From positions 1-52,554 of the forward strand of contig JANQPC010000026.1 in NCBI GenBank assembly GCA_028285485.1: a stretch of DNA of 52,554 nt. Direction: 5' to 3'. How positions within the stretch are numbered: position 1 is the stretch's first letter; the number at the start of each line of letters is the position of its first letter. The position numbers were made by a program, and so were the translations under genes. The stretch is from Paracoccaceae bacterium (lineage in GTDB: Bacteria > Pseudomonadota > Alphaproteobacteria > Rhodobacterales > Rhodobacteraceae). Under the pieces are notes generated by a model that did not search any database, was not told the origin of the DNA, and saw only the letters and a list, made by a program, of their open reading frames with translations. This document shows positions 24,141 through 32,895 of the stretch, in pieces.

Positions 24141-25253
24141 ATGAGAACACGCGCGGCTGTTGCGGTGGCGGCGGGCAAACCGCTGGAGGTGATGGAGGTC
24201 AACCTCGAAGGCCCGAAGGCCGGTGAGGTGATGATCGAGCTGAAGGCGACGGGCATCTGCCACACCGATGAATTCACGCTTTCGGGCGCCGATCCCGAAG
24301 GGCTCTTCCCCGCGATCCTCGGCCATGAAGGCGCGGGCGTTGTGGTGGATGTGGGCCCGGGCGTGACAAGCCTGAAGAAGGGCGATCACGTGATCCCGCT
24401 TTACACGCCCGAATGCCGGGAATGCGAATACTGCCTGCATCCCAAGACAAACCTCTGCCAGAGCATCCGCACCACCCAGGGCCAGGGCCTGATGCCCGAT
24501 GGCACCTCGCGGTTTTCCACCCTCGATGGCGACCCGATCCTGCATTATATGGGCACCTCGACCTTTTCCAACCACACCGTCTTGCCCGAGATTGCGGTGG
24601 CGAAAGTGCGCGAAGACGCGCCCTTCGATAAGATCTGCTACATCGGCTGCGGGGTGACGACCGGGATCGGGGCGGTGATGAACACCGCGAAGGTGGAGAT
24701 CGGATCGCGCGCCATCGTCTTCGGGCTGGGCGGCATCGGGCTCAACGTGATTCAGGGTCTGCGGCTTGCGGGGGCCGATCAGATCGTGGGCGTGGATCTC
24801 AACCCCGGAAAAGTGGCGATGGCCGAGCGCTTCGGAATGACCCATTTCGTCAATCCCGCCGAGGTGGAGGGCGATCTCGTGCCCTATCTCGTGGACCTTA
24901 CGAAGGGTGGTGCCGATTACACCTTCGATGCCACCGGGAATGTGGATGTGATGCGCGCGGCGCTGGAAAGCGCCCACAAGGGCTGGGGCGAAAGCGTGAT
25001 CATCGGCGTGGCGCCGGCGGGGGCCGAAATCTCCACCCGGCCGTTCCAGCTTGTCACCGGGCGTGTCTGGCGCGGCACGGCCTTTGGCGGCGCCAGGGGC
25101 CGCACGGATGTGCCGAAAATCGTGGATTGGTACATGGAGGGGAAGATCGAGATCGATCCGATGATCACCCACACCATGGGGCTTGATGAGATCAATGGCG
25201 GTTTCGATCTGATGCATGAGGGCAAGAGCATTCGATCGGTGGTGACATACTGA
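24141..25253 (+). CDS. adhI: S-(hydroxymethyl)glutathione dehydrogenase (class III alcohol dehydrogenase)
   Basis: Oxidises the glutathione-formaldehyde adduct with NAD+ to S-formylglutathione, and usually also reduces S-nitrosoglutathione. 370 residues, typical. Catalytic zinc ligands C40 and H62-E63 ([15 protein letters not shown]), structural zinc cysteines C92, C95, C98 and C106 ([16 protein letters not shown]), and the GLGGIGLN nucleotide loop are all present. Its pathway partner fghA is 3.8 kb downstream rather than adjacent. Symbol follows Rhodobacter usage; frmA, flhA and adhC are synonyms. Confidence 0.95.
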   Translation: MRTRAAVAVAAGKPLEVMEVNLEGPKAGEVMIELKATGICHTDEFTLSGADPEGLFPAILGHEGAGVVVDVGPGVTSLKKGDHVIPLYTPECRECEYCLHPKTNLCQSIRTTQGQGLMPDGTSRFSTLDGDPILHYMGTSTFSNHTVLPEIAVAKVREDAPFDKICYIGCGVTTGIGAVMNTAKVEIGSRAIVFGLGGIGLNVIQGLRLAGADQIVGVDLNPGKVAMAERFGMTHFVNPAEVEGDLVPYLVDLTKGGADYTFDATGNVDVMRAALESAHKGWGESVIIGVAPAGAEISTRPFQLVTGRVWRGTAFGGARGRTDVPKIVDWYMEGKIEIDPMITHTMGLDEINGGFDLMHEGKSIRSVVTY

Positions 25254-25262
25254 TCTTGCGGA

Positions 25263-25299
25263 GGGGGAGCTGCCCCCGATCCGGCCGGCGCGCCGGATC
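25263..25299 (+). terminator. Tandem hairpins after adhI
   Basis: GGGGG-AGCTG-CCCCC (25263-25277), immediately followed by GATCCGGC-N6-GCCGGATC (25278-25299). There is no T-run; the pair may end or stabilise the adhI mRNA. Confidence 0.45.
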
Positions 25300-25329
25300 C
25301 GCCCGAAACATTCCGGAAGAGAAGACGCC

Positions 25330-25824
25330 ATGGCGGACGTGACGTTGCGCGCGGCGTCGCGCCGCGGGGATGGCGCGGCGATCTGGCAGATGCTGGAACC
25401 GGTGTTTCGCGCGGGCGACACATACACTGTTGATCCCGAAATCTCGCGGACAGAGGCGCTGGAATATTGGTTCGGCGCCTCCCACGGCGTTGTGATTGCC
25501 GAGGTGGGTGGTGCGGCGCTGGGCACCTATTTCCTCAAGCGGAACCAGGCGGGCGGCGGGGCGCATGTGTGCAACTGCGGTTACGTGACGGCGCCCGAAG
25601 CGCGTGGGCGCGGGGTGGCGCGGGCGATGTTGGGCCATTCGCTGGAGCGCGCGCGCGCAGCTGGCTTCGCTGCCATGCAGTTCAACTTCGTAGTGGAAAC
25701 GAATACGCGTGCGATCGACATCTGGCGCCGCGCAGGCTTCCGCGAGGTGGGCCGATTGCCGGGTGCGTTCCGGCACCCGGGGCGGGGCACTGTTGATGCA
25801 CTTATTCTGTGGCGGGATCTGTAG
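25330..25824 (+). CDS. GNAT family N-acetyltransferase
   Basis: 164 residues with the acetyl-CoA loop in VTAPEARGRGVARAMLGHSLERARAAGF, which fits the GNAT motif A pattern (R/Q)xxGxG/A, and a motif-B-like TNTRAIDIWRRAGFREVGRLPGAF. Substrate unknown; the family includes phosphinothricin-type and general small-molecule acetyltransferases. It lies 76 bases after adhI across two hairpins and overlaps the convergent cutA by 23 bases. Confidence 0.9.
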   Translation: MADVTLRAASRRGDGAAIWQMLEPVFRAGDTYTVDPEISRTEALEYWFGASHGVVIAEVGGAALGTYFLKRNQAGGGAHVCNCGYVTAPEARGRGVARAMLGHSLERARAAGFAAMQFNFVVETNTRAIDIWRRAGFREVGRLPGAFRHPGRGTVDALILWRDL

Positions 25825-26137
25825 CCGCGGGCGCGGTTTCCGCAGCAATCCAGGCAAAGAAGCTTTCCGACCCTTCGGCCATCGGCACGGCCCAGAGCGC
25901 GGGTTCGTCATAGGGGTGCGCGGCGAGAATATGCGCGGCGAGGGCGGGATAGGCGGATCGGGTTGTTTTGAAGAGCAGGCGAAATTCGGGCTCGCGCTGT
26001 ACCGCGCCATCCCAGCGGAAGACAGACGCGATCTGTTCGATATGAACGCAGGCCGCGAGGCGCGCCTCCACCGCGCTTTCGGCCAGGCGATGCGCGGCTT
26101 CTTCTTCGTGCAGCGTTGTGAAAACGGCGAGCGGCAT
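25802..26137 (-). CDS. cutA: Divalent-cation tolerance protein CutA
   Basis: A small trimeric protein with PII-like fold; linked to copper and divalent-metal tolerance, molecular function unsettled. 111 residues from ATG 26137 (MPLAVFTTLHEEEAAHRLAESAVEARLAACVHIEQI), typical length. The CutA pattern AACVxI, the central FRWDGAVQREPEFRLLFKTT and HPYDEPALW are all present. Upstream in-frame codons give an unlikely basic extension. The last 23 bases overlap the convergent GNAT gene. Confidence 0.92.
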   Translation of the reverse strand: MPLAVFTTLHEEEAAHRLAESAVEARLAACVHIEQIASVFRWDGAVQREPEFRLLFKTTRSAYPALAAHILAAHPYDEPALWAVPMAEGSESFFAWIAAETAPAATDPATE

Positions 26138-26261
26138 GGAAGGGTCTCCCGGCAAGACTTCCCGCGCGAGTGTGGCGGCCCGGCTGGCGCGCCGCAAGCC
26201 GGCCCGGGCTTTTCGCGCGGCGGCGTTCGTGTAGAAGGGGCGCCAGCCCCGAGGAGCCCTG

Positions 26262-26978
26262 ATGCCAGACCGTGACCGCCCGCTCTACGCCGTTTTGATC
26301 GATGCCGACAACATCCCCGCGCGCTATGCCGGGGCGATCCTGAAAGAGGTGACCTCGCTTGGGGAGCCGGCGTTGCGGCGGGTCTATGGTGATTGGTCTT
26401 CCGGCCGGCTCGCAAACTGGTCAAAAACCGTGCGCGAGCTGGGGCTCGTGGCGCACCAGGAAAGTGCGAATACCACGGGCAAGAACGCTTCCGATATCGG
26501 CCTTGTCATCGATGCGATGGATATCCTGCATACCGGCCGCTTCGATGGTTTCGTGCTTGTGTCGTCAGACAGCGATTTCACCGCGCTGGCGAACCGGGTG
26601 CGCGAACAGGGGATGGATGTGATCGGGATCGGCGAACGCAAGGCGCCGGAATCGCTCCGCAGTGTTTGCAACCGGTTCATCCTGATCGAAAACATCGTGG
26701 AAGAGACCGACGCGACTGCCCGCGGCGCAGCCCCGGCGCAGCCCAAAAAGCAGCCGCCGCAGGATGCGATCCCGCTGATCCTGAAAGCGATCGACAAGAT
26801 CCCGCAGGAAGACGAATGGTATGCTCTGGGGCAGGTGGGCCAGTTTATGGTGGCCGATACGCCGGATTTCGATACCCGTACCTATGGCAAGCGCAAGCTC
26901 AGCGATCTGGTGAAGGAACTGAAGCGGTTTGACACCAAAACGGTGGGCAACCAGCTGTTTATTCGGCGGCTGGACTGA
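26262..26978 (+). CDS. NYN-domain protein with C-terminal OST-HTH/LOTUS domain
   Basis: 238 residues. The N-terminal NYN (PIN-like nuclease) domain shows the acidic residues in VLIDADNIPA, KNASDIGLVIDAMD and SSDSDFTALA, consistent with metal-dependent RNA cleavage. A basic/proline linker (PAQPKKQPPQ) leads to a LOTUS/OST-HTH module (LILKAIDKIPQEDEWYALGQVGQF ... GKRKLSDLVKELKRFDTKTVGNQLFIRRL) that probably binds RNA. Close to the LabA/DUF88 family. GAGGAG precedes ATG 26262. The 3' end overlaps the convergent TetR gene by 20 bases. Confidence 0.9.
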   Translation: MPDRDRPLYAVLIDADNIPARYAGAILKEVTSLGEPALRRVYGDWSSGRLANWSKTVRELGLVAHQESANTTGKNASDIGLVIDAMDILHTGRFDGFVLVSSDSDFTALANRVREQGMDVIGIGERKAPESLRSVCNRFILIENIVEETDATARGAAPAQPKKQPPQDAIPLILKAIDKIPQEDEWYALGQVGQFMVADTPDFDTRTYGKRKLSDLVKELKRFDTKTVGNQLFIRRLD

Positions 26979-27606
26979 CCGCGTTCTGCCCGGCACCATA
27001 GCGGGCCAGGAAAGTATCGACCGCGCCCTTCACGATGCGCTCGATCTCGGCATCGCTGAAGCTATCCTGAATGCCGAAGACGAGCTTTGAGAAGAGATCG
27101 GCCTTGCAAAGCTCCACAAACTGATCCGCGGCAAGTTCGCAATCGTCGATCTCAAGTTCGCCGCGAGAGATCGAGCCATTGAAATACTCGATCATCTTGG
27201 AGCGCACGCGATCCGGCCCCGATTCCCAGAATTCGCGGCCAAGCTCGGGAAACCGCTCTGCCTCTCCCACGCACACGCGAAACACGTTGCGGCCAAAGGG
27301 CGAAACGAAGAGACGGATCATGCGATCCGCCGCCATGGTCAGCGCCTCGCGCGGGCCGGCATTGGCGCGGATCATCTCATCCGTCATTTCTTCCTGGCGC
27401 AGGCACTCGGCCTTGGCGACCTCCATGAACAGGATGCGCTTGTCAGGGAAGTAGCTATAAAGCGTGGCTTTCGAGACATTTGCGGACTTCGCGATGTCAT
27501 CCACGCTGGCGCCTTCGAAGCCGTGTTGCAGAAACACCGCGCGCGCGCCCTCCAGCACTTGCTGTAGTTTGCGGCCTTGCTTGACGGTGTCGCTGTGGAT
27601 GTTCAT
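26959..27606 (-). CDS. TetR/AcrR family regulator (AefR-like)
   Basis: 215 residues from ATG 27606. DNA-binding domain: ARAVFLQHGFEGASVDDIAKSANVSKATLYSYFPDKRILF. The C-terminal domain resembles the TetR_C/AefR group (FVSPFGRNVFRVCVGEAERFPELGREFW). A 17-bp operator-like sequence lies 30 bases upstream of the start (27636-27652) and is repeated before the next two genes, so autoregulation and control of the neighbours is likely (inference from the shared site). Its end overlaps the NYN gene by 20 bases. Confidence 0.9.
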   Translation of the reverse strand: MNIHSDTVKQGRKLQQVLEGARAVFLQHGFEGASVDDIAKSANVSKATLYSYFPDKRILFMEVAKAECLRQEEMTDEMIRANAGPREALTMAADRMIRLFVSPFGRNVFRVCVGEAERFPELGREFWESGPDRVRSKMIEYFNGSISRGELEIDDCELAADQFVELCKADLFSKLVFGIQDSFSDAEIERIVKGAVDTFLARYGAGQNAVSPAAE

Positions 27607-27635
27607 GGCATTCCTTCGAGAGCCCCGAGTATATA

Positions 27636-27652
27636 AACTGCACAGTTCAGTT
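27636..27652. promoter_or_regulatory. TetR-type operator copy 1
   Basis: AACTGCACAGTTCAGTT, with inverted core AACTG-CA-CAGTT. It lies 30 bases upstream of the TetR start and overlaps an AT-rich promoter-like stretch. It matches copy 2 at 13 of 17 positions. Confidence 0.75.
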
Positions 27653-27707
27653 TTTTCAAGTGTCCGGTCTTTTCCCCGCACAATCGCGGGGCCTGACGGC
27701 GCAGTGT

Positions 27708-27935
27708 TCAATCCTGTTCAACGAAGAGACGGGCGACGAGTTCCTGCCGGGTCATCGTACCGCAATGAATCGGGTCCAGCCCCGCCATGGCCTCAAGCTG
27801 CGTGCAGCGTTCGGGCGCATCGAGCGCGGCATCCTTCGAGGAGAGCATGAATTCGCCCGATGCGGGGGCCTCAGCAACGGCCAGCGAGGCTGTCATCGCG
27901 AGCGCGATGGTTGCGGCAGTGAGCGTATGGGTCAC
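27708..27935 (-). CDS. Small secreted protein, 75 residues, unknown
   Basis: A Sec signal peptide (MTHTLTAATIALAMTASLAVAEA, cleavage near 21-23) precedes a mature peptide of about 52 residues with two cysteines (ERCTQLEAM and PIHCGTMTRQ) that could form one disulfide. I do not recognise the family. Its promoter carries operator copy 2, shared with the TetR gene and the AEC transporter, and the ATG lies 17 bases from that operator, so expression is probably repressed by the TetR protein. Confidence 0.75.
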   Translation of the reverse strand: MTHTLTAATIALAMTASLAVAEAPASGEFMLSSKDAALDAPERCTQLEAMAGLDPIHCGTMTRQELVARLFVEQD

Positions 27936-27952
27936 GGTGTATCTCCAAAGTG

Positions 27953-27969
27953 AACTATACGGTTCAGTT
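27953..27969. promoter_or_regulatory. TetR-type operator copy 2
   Basis: AACTATACGGTTCAGTT, matching copy 1 in AACT, AC and GTTCAGTT. It sits 17 bases upstream of the small secreted protein (minus strand). Confidence 0.75.
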
Positions 27970-28016
27970 CATGCAACTTGGATGCCACGATTCGCGGCGC
28001 CGATCAACCAATAATG

Positions 28017-28031
28017 AACTGGTCGGTTTAG
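28017..28031. promoter_or_regulatory. TetR-type operator copy 3
   Basis: AACTGGTCGGTTTAG, arms AACTG and CGGTT. It is a weaker relative of copies 1 and 2, 55 bases upstream of the AEC transporter start in the same divergent promoter region. Confidence 0.6.
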
Positions 28032-28086
28032 CTATCGTTACCATACGCGCCATTGCGCTTGGCCGGTACACTCAGTAGGCGCAGCC

Positions 28087-29016
28087 ATGGCTGAGATTTT
28101 GCTTCAGACCCTGCCGTTTTTTGCGCTGATCGGGCTAGGGTATTGGGCTGGCAAGACCGGCTTCTTCAGCGAAGAGGCAACCGCCTATCTCACCAAGTTT
28201 GTCTTCTATTTTGCCCTGTCGGCGATGCTCTTCCGGTTCTCGGCCAACCTCTCGATCGCCGAAGTGCTGGATTGGTCTTTTGTGGGCGCCTACCTGGCAG
28301 GCACCGCCGTGGTTTACCTGCTTGCCACCGCCGTTGCCCTGCTGTTCGGGCGCAGGATGGATGAGGCGGCGGTGGAGGCGCAATGCGCGGTGATCGGCAA
28401 TGTGGGCTTTCTGGGCGTGCCGATGCTGGTGCTGCTTCTGGGGGAGGCGGCGATTGGCCCGGTGCTTCTGGTTCTGGCTACCGATCTCATCGTTTTCGGC
28501 AGCCTGATCGTGATTTTGATCACTGGAAGCCGCGATGGGCGGATGCGCCTTGGCATTCTTGCCACGGTGGGCGGCGGGCTTTTGAGAAACCCGATGATTG
28601 TTTCGATCACCCTCGGTCTGGCCTGGTCGGCCACCGCGCTGCCGATCCCGGCGCCCGCGAACGATTTTCTTGAGATCCTCGGCGCTGCGGCCACGCCCGG
28701 CGCGCTGTTTGCCATTGGCGCGTCGCTTGCCACCAAGGCGGCGGAGCGGGTGAGCATCGCCATCTGGCTTTCGTTTTCAAAGCTCGTACTGCATCCCGCC
28801 GCGGTGGCGGTTTCGGCGCTTATCCTCTTTGAGATCGAACCCTACGCTGCGGGCGTGATGATTGCCGCCGCCGCGCTTCCCGTGGCGGGCAACGTTTTCA
28901 TCCTGGCCCAGCACTATGGCGTGGCCCCGCAGCGCGTATCCGCCACGATCCTGATATCAACGGTTGTGTCGGTCTTAACCGTGACAGGCGTGATTGCCTG
29001 GGTGAACACGTTCTAG
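28087..29016 (+). CDS. AEC family transporter
   Basis: A 309-residue membrane protein of the auxin-efflux-carrier family with about ten helices in two repeats. Family marks: FFALIGLGYWAGKTGFF at the start, GNVGFLGVPMLVLLLGE in the first half, and AAAALPVAGNVFILAQHYG near the end. Bacterial members move small organic acids such as malate or malonate; the substrate here is unknown. Operator copies 2 and 3 lie in its promoter, tying it to the nearby TetR regulator. Confidence 0.9.
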   Translation: MAEILLQTLPFFALIGLGYWAGKTGFFSEEATAYLTKFVFYFALSAMLFRFSANLSIAEVLDWSFVGAYLAGTAVVYLLATAVALLFGRRMDEAAVEAQCAVIGNVGFLGVPMLVLLLGEAAIGPVLLVLATDLIVFGSLIVILITGSRDGRMRLGILATVGGGLLRNPMIVSITLGLAWSATALPIPAPANDFLEILGAAATPGALFAIGASLATKAAERVSIAIWLSFSKLVLHPAAVAVSALILFEIEPYAAGVMIAAAALPVAGNVFILAQHYGVAPQRVSATILISTVVSVLTVTGVIAWVNTF

Positions 29017-29048
29017 CGGGGCAGGGGCCGGAAAAAGGAGGGCGCGGG

Positions 29049-29879
29049 ATGGAAACCGTATCGGAAAACAGATGCTTTGGCGGGGTGCAGGGGGTTTACC
29101 GCCATGCCTCTCAGGCCACGGGGTGCGAGATGACCTTCGGGCTCTACCTGCCCCCCGCGGCTGAGGCGGGGCCCGTGCCGGTTCTCTGGTACCTCTCCGG
29201 GCTGACCTGCACCCATGAGAACGCGATGACGAAGGCGGGTGCGCAGGCGGCTGCGGCTGAGGCGGGGATTGCCCTCGTTTTCCCCGATACCTCCCCGCGC
29301 GGCGAGGGCATCGCCGATGATGCGGCCTATGATCTGGGGCAGGGCGCTGGCTTCTATGTGGATGCGACCGAGGCGCCCTGGGCCCCGCATTTCGCGATGT
29401 GGAGCTACATGGTTGAGGATCTGCCCGCGGTGATCTTCGAGCATTTCCCCTGTGACCCGGCGCGCCAGGGCATTACCGGCCACTCCATGGGCGGGCACGG
29501 CGCGCTGACGATTGCGATGGCGCATCCGGAGCGGTTCAAGAGCCTTTCCGCCTTCGCGCCCATCGCCCATCCGAGCGCCAGCGATTGGGGGCAAAAACAG
29601 CTTGGCGCCTATCTTGGCGAAGATCGCGGGGCCTGGGCGCGCCATGACGCCACGCTTCAGATGCGCGCGGCGGGTTACCCGGGGCATATCCTGATCGATC
29701 AGGGCACGCAGGATCAGTTCTATGATCTCCTGATGCCCGGCGCGCTGGCCGATGCCATCGCGGCGCGCAAACAGCCCGCCACCCTGCGGCTGCAGCCGGG
29801 CTATGATCACAGCTACTTTTTCGTCGCGAGCTTCATGGCCGATCACGTGCGCTTTCATGCCGAGGCCCTGGGCGCGTGA
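29049..29879 (+). CDS. fghA: S-formylglutathione hydrolase
   Basis: Hydrolyses S-formylglutathione to formate and glutathione, the step after AdhI. 276 residues, an alpha/beta hydrolase of the esterase D family. Visible: [14 protein letters not shown] (oxyanion region), nucleophile S146 in [10 protein letters not shown], aspartate in GTQDQFY and histidine in [15 protein letters not shown] at 29035-29041 precedes ATG 29049. It overlaps the next gene by GTGA. Confidence 0.95.
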   Translation: METVSENRCFGGVQGVYRHASQATGCEMTFGLYLPPAAEAGPVPVLWYLSGLTCTHENAMTKAGAQAAAAEAGIALVFPDTSPRGEGIADDAAYDLGQGAGFYVDATEAPWAPHFAMWSYMVEDLPAVIFEHFPCDPARQGITGHSMGGHGALTIAMAHPERFKSLSAFAPIAHPSASDWGQKQLGAYLGEDRGAWARHDATLQMRAAGYPGHILIDQGTQDQFYDLLMPGALADAIAARKQPATLRLQPGYDHSYFFVASFMADHVRFHAEALGA

Positions 29880-30313
29880 TCTATGTGGATGCCGATGCCT
29901 GCCCGGTGAAGGGGGAGGTAGAGCGCGTAGCCACCCGCCGCGGCATTGCCGTTGCGATGGTGTCCAACGGCGGCATCCGGCCCTCTGAGAACCCGCTGAT
30001 CGAGATGGTCTTTGTGCCCGAGGGCCCGGATGCGGCGGATGACTGGATCGCGGAACGGGCGGCGGCGGGCGATATCGTGATCACCGCCGATATCCCCCTG
30101 GCCGCGCGCTGCATCGAACGCGGCGCGGCGGTGCTGAAGCCCGATGGCGAGGAACTGAGTGCGCGCAACATCGGCAATGTTCTGGCCACCCGCGATCTGA
30201 TGACCGATCTGCGCGCCGCCGATCCGTTCCGCCAGGGCAGCGGGCGCAGCTTCTCCAAGGCAGACCGCGCGCGTTTTCTTCAGGCGCTCGATACCGCCCT
30301 CGCCCGCCGCTAG
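29876..30313 (+). CDS. UPF0178 (YaiI/YqxD, DUF188) family protein
   Basis: A 145-residue conserved protein with a PIN-like acidic core: [19 protein letters not shown] at the start, [28 protein letters not shown] and [13 protein letters not shown]. Function not established; a nuclease has been suggested for the family. GTG 29876 overlaps the fghA stop, so the two are translationally coupled, although no functional link is evident. Confidence 0.93.
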   Translation: MIYVDADACPVKGEVERVATRRGIAVAMVSNGGIRPSENPLIEMVFVPEGPDAADDWIAERAAAGDIVITADIPLAARCIERGAAVLKPDGEELSARNIGNVLATRDLMTDLRAADPFRQGSGRSFSKADRARFLQALDTALARR

Positions 30314-30351
30314 TGCTGGACGTCTCGCGCCCCCGGGCGTAGGGGGCGGAT

Positions 30352-31341
30352 ATGACTTCTTTGCCCCAGTCCAAATCCACGATGGCCGGCGCCGGCTGGG
30401 CGATGGGGGCGGTGTGCTGCTTCTCCGTCAATGACGTGCTGATCAAACTGATGAGCGGCGACTATGCGCTGCACCAGGTGATCTTCGTGCGCTCCTTTGT
30501 GGGGATCGCCTTCTTGTCCGCGTTCCTTCTGCCCGCCGCCGGTGGGCTCGGCGCGCTCAAAACCCGTCGCCTCGGGCTTCACATCGCGCGCGGCGGCTGC
30601 GTGGTTTTCGCCAATCTGTGCTTCTTCATGGCGCTGGCGGCGCTGCCCCTGGCCGAGGCCGTGGCGATTTTCTTCGTCAGCCCGCTTCTGATTTCGGTCT
30701 TCTCGGTGATCTTTCTTGGCGAATACGTGGGCCCGCGCCGCTGGGCGGCGATTGCGGTGGGGCTTTTGGGCGTTTTCATCGTGCTTCGCCCCGGCACCGA
30801 AGCGTTTCAGACCGCCGCCCTCCTCCCGCTTGCGGCGGCGGCCGGCTATGCGGCGCTTCACATCCTCACCCGGCGGCTTGGCGGAACCGATGGGGCGGTT
30901 TCGATGGCGATGTATATCCAGCTAACCTTTTTGGCCACGAGCGGGCTCTTTGGCCTGGCCTTCGCCGATGGCGCCTTTGCGGGATCGGGGCACCCCTCGC
31001 TTGCCTTCCTCTTGCGCGGCTGGGTCTGGCCGGGCCCTACGGATGCGCTTTTCATGGCCACTGTCGGGGTGACCTCGGCGCTCGGCGGCTACATGATCAG
31101 CCAGGCCTACCGGCTTTCGGAAGCCGCCTTTGTCGCCCCGTTTGAATACATCGCGATGCCGCTCGCCGTGCTTTCGGGCTACTTCGTCTTCGGCGAGTTG
31201 CCCGATTGGATCGCGGTTGCGGGGATCCTCCTGATTCTTGGCGCTGGGCTCGTGCTGATCTGGCGCGAGGCGGTGGCGCGGCGCCCGCTTTCGGAAGGGG
31301 CCGCCGATGCGCTAGGAAGGCCGCGAACGGGAAGCAGGTGA
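30352..31341 (+). CDS. DMT superfamily (EamA) transporter
   Basis: 329 residues, ten hydrophobic segments in two EamA repeats; the second repeat covers about 165-305. Typical stretches: VNDVLIKLMSGDYALHQVIFVRSF, LPLAEAVAIFFVSPLLISVFSVIFLGE (helix 4 region with acidic end) and AAFVAPFEYIAMPLAVLSGYFVFGELP. Substrate unknown. It is the first of a plus-strand run with the HAD, cyclodeaminase-like and zapE genes, spaced 4-10 bases or overlapping. Confidence 0.92.
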   Translation: MTSLPQSKSTMAGAGWAMGAVCCFSVNDVLIKLMSGDYALHQVIFVRSFVGIAFLSAFLLPAAGGLGALKTRRLGLHIARGGCVVFANLCFFMALAALPLAEAVAIFFVSPLLISVFSVIFLGEYVGPRRWAAIAVGLLGVFIVLRPGTEAFQTAALLPLAAAAGYAALHILTRRLGGTDGAVSMAMYIQLTFLATSGLFGLAFADGAFAGSGHPSLAFLLRGWVWPGPTDALFMATVGVTSALGGYMISQAYRLSEAAFVAPFEYIAMPLAVLSGYFVFGELPDWIAVAGILLILGAGLVLIWREAVARRPLSEGAADALGRPRTGSR

Positions 31342-31348
31342 GGCAGCC

Positions 31349-31969
31349 ATGGCGGATGCGGTGATCTTCGATATCGGCAATGTGCTGATCGGGTGGCAGC
31401 CCGAAGCCTACTATGATCGCAGGATCGGCGAGGCGCGCCGCCGCAAGCTGTTTGCCGAGGTTGACCTGCTTGGCACCAATGAACGCATCGATCTTGGCGC
31501 AGAGTTTCGCGAAACGATCTATGCGCTGGCCGATGCTCACCCCGACTGGGCGGATGATATCCGGGCGTGGCACGATCACTGGCTGGAGCTTGCGCAACCG
31601 GTGATCCCCCATTCGGTGGCGTTGCTGCGCCAGTTGCGCGCCAAGGGTGTGCCCGTTTTCGCGCTCACGAATTTCGGGATCGGCAGTTTTGAACTTGCCG
31701 AAAGAACCTACAGCTTTCTCACCGAGTTCGATCGCCGATACATCTCGGGCCACATGCGCTGCATCAAGCCCGCGCCGCGGATTTATGAGATGGTTGAGGC
31801 CGATTGCGGCATTCCAGCCGAACGTCTGCTCTTCACCGATGACCGGCCCGAGAACATTGCCGCCGCCGCCGCGCGCGGCTGGCAGACCCATCTCTTCGAA
31901 GGGCCCGAAGGCTGGGCGGCGCGGCTTGTGGCCGAGGGGCTTCTGAGCCCCGAAGAGGCGGCTGCATGA
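31349..31969 (+). CDS. HAD superfamily hydrolase
   Basis: 206 residues. Motif I reads FDIGNVLIGW, with nucleophile D but glycine where a second Asp is usual, as also seen in YihX-type sugar phosphatases. Motif II is ALTNFG, the conserved lysine is in CIKPAPRIYE, and the motif III acid pair is in FTDDRPENI. Likely a small-molecule phosphatase or dehalogenase-like enzyme. It lies 7 bases after the DMT transporter and overlaps the next gene by ATGA. Confidence 0.9.
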   Translation: MADAVIFDIGNVLIGWQPEAYYDRRIGEARRRKLFAEVDLLGTNERIDLGAEFRETIYALADAHPDWADDIRAWHDHWLELAQPVIPHSVALLRQLRAKGVPVFALTNFGIGSFELAERTYSFLTEFDRRYISGHMRCIKPAPRIYEMVEADCGIPAERLLFTDDRPENIAAAAARGWQTHLFEGPEGWAARLVAEGLLSPEEAAA

Positions 31970-32886
31970 GCCCGCCCTTTATCGGGCCGGAGATTGAGCC
32001 GCATCTCGATTGGCTGGCTTTGACCGATGCGCTTGCTGCGGGCCACGATCGGCCCCGGGCCGAGATAGGCGATACGTTTCTCTACCGCGGCAGCGATACG
32101 CTTCTCAGCCGTTCGGCCTGGATCGATGGGCTGGGCGTTGCGGTAAAATCGGCCACGGTCTTTCCGGGTAACGCCGATGCCGGGCGGCCAACGATTGGCG
32201 GCGCGGTCTCTGTCTTCGCCGATGACACCGGGGCGATAGAAGCGTTTCTCGATTTCGCGCTGGTGACGAAGTGGAAGACGGCGGGTGACAGCCTTCTGGC
32301 CGCCCGCAGGCTCGCGCCGCCCGATGCGGAAGCGATCCTGATCGTGGGGGCCGGAACCGTGGCCGAAAGCCTGCGCGCGGCCTATGGCGCGCTCTTTCCC
32401 AACGCGCGCTTTCTGGTCTGGGCGCGGAACCCGGCCCGCGCGGGCGCCTTTGCCGAACGCCTCGGCGGGGTGGAGGCGGCGCCCGATCTCGAAGCCGCAG
32501 TGCGCGCGGCAGATATCGTGACTTGCGCCACCATGGCGACCGATCCGCTGATCAGCGGCGCATGGCTCAGGCCCGGCCAGCACATCGATCTGATCGGTGC
32601 CTATCGCCCGGATATGCGCGAGGCCGATGATGAGGTAATGCGGCGCGGGCGCCTCTTCGTGGATAGCCGGGAGACGACGCTGGCCCATATCGGCGAACTC
32701 AAGATGCCGCTGGAGGCGGGCGTGATCGGGCCGGGCCGCATCGTGGCCGATTATTATGAACTGGAGCGTTTCGCCCGCGCCCCCGGCGATATCACCGTTT
32801 TCAAGAACGGAGGCGGGGCGCATCTTGATCTGATGACATGCCGCTACATCATGGGCGCGCTTCCCTCGATGGCCGGCGGGGCGTAA
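31966..32886 (+). CDS. Ornithine cyclodeaminase/mu-crystallin family protein
   Basis: A 306-residue NAD(P)-dependent enzyme of the OCD family, whose members include ornithine cyclodeaminase, alanine dehydrogenases and imine reductases. The Rossmann loop is ILIVGAGTVAESL (about 122-134); the substrate side shows VAVKSATVFPGNA and DFALVTKWKTAGDSLLAARRL, the latter containing the conserved lysine region. The exact substrate cannot be assigned. It overlaps the HAD gene by 4 bases and is 9 bases from zapE. Confidence 0.88.
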   Translation: MSPPFIGPEIEPHLDWLALTDALAAGHDRPRAEIGDTFLYRGSDTLLSRSAWIDGLGVAVKSATVFPGNADAGRPTIGGAVSVFADDTGAIEAFLDFALVTKWKTAGDSLLAARRLAPPDAEAILIVGAGTVAESLRAAYGALFPNARFLVWARNPARAGAFAERLGGVEAAPDLEAAVRAADIVTCATMATDPLISGAWLRPGQHIDLIGAYRPDMREADDEVMRRGRLFVDSRETTLAHIGELKMPLEAGVIGPGRIVADYYELERFARAPGDITVFKNGGGAHLDLMTCRYIMGALPSMAGGA

Positions 32887-32895
32887 CAGGGCGCC

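Noticed and set aside
27674-27691. Hairpin CCCCGC-N6-GCGGGG downstream of the small secreted protein
   Set aside because: Followed by A-rich rather than T-rich sequence on the minus strand, so not a convincing terminator.
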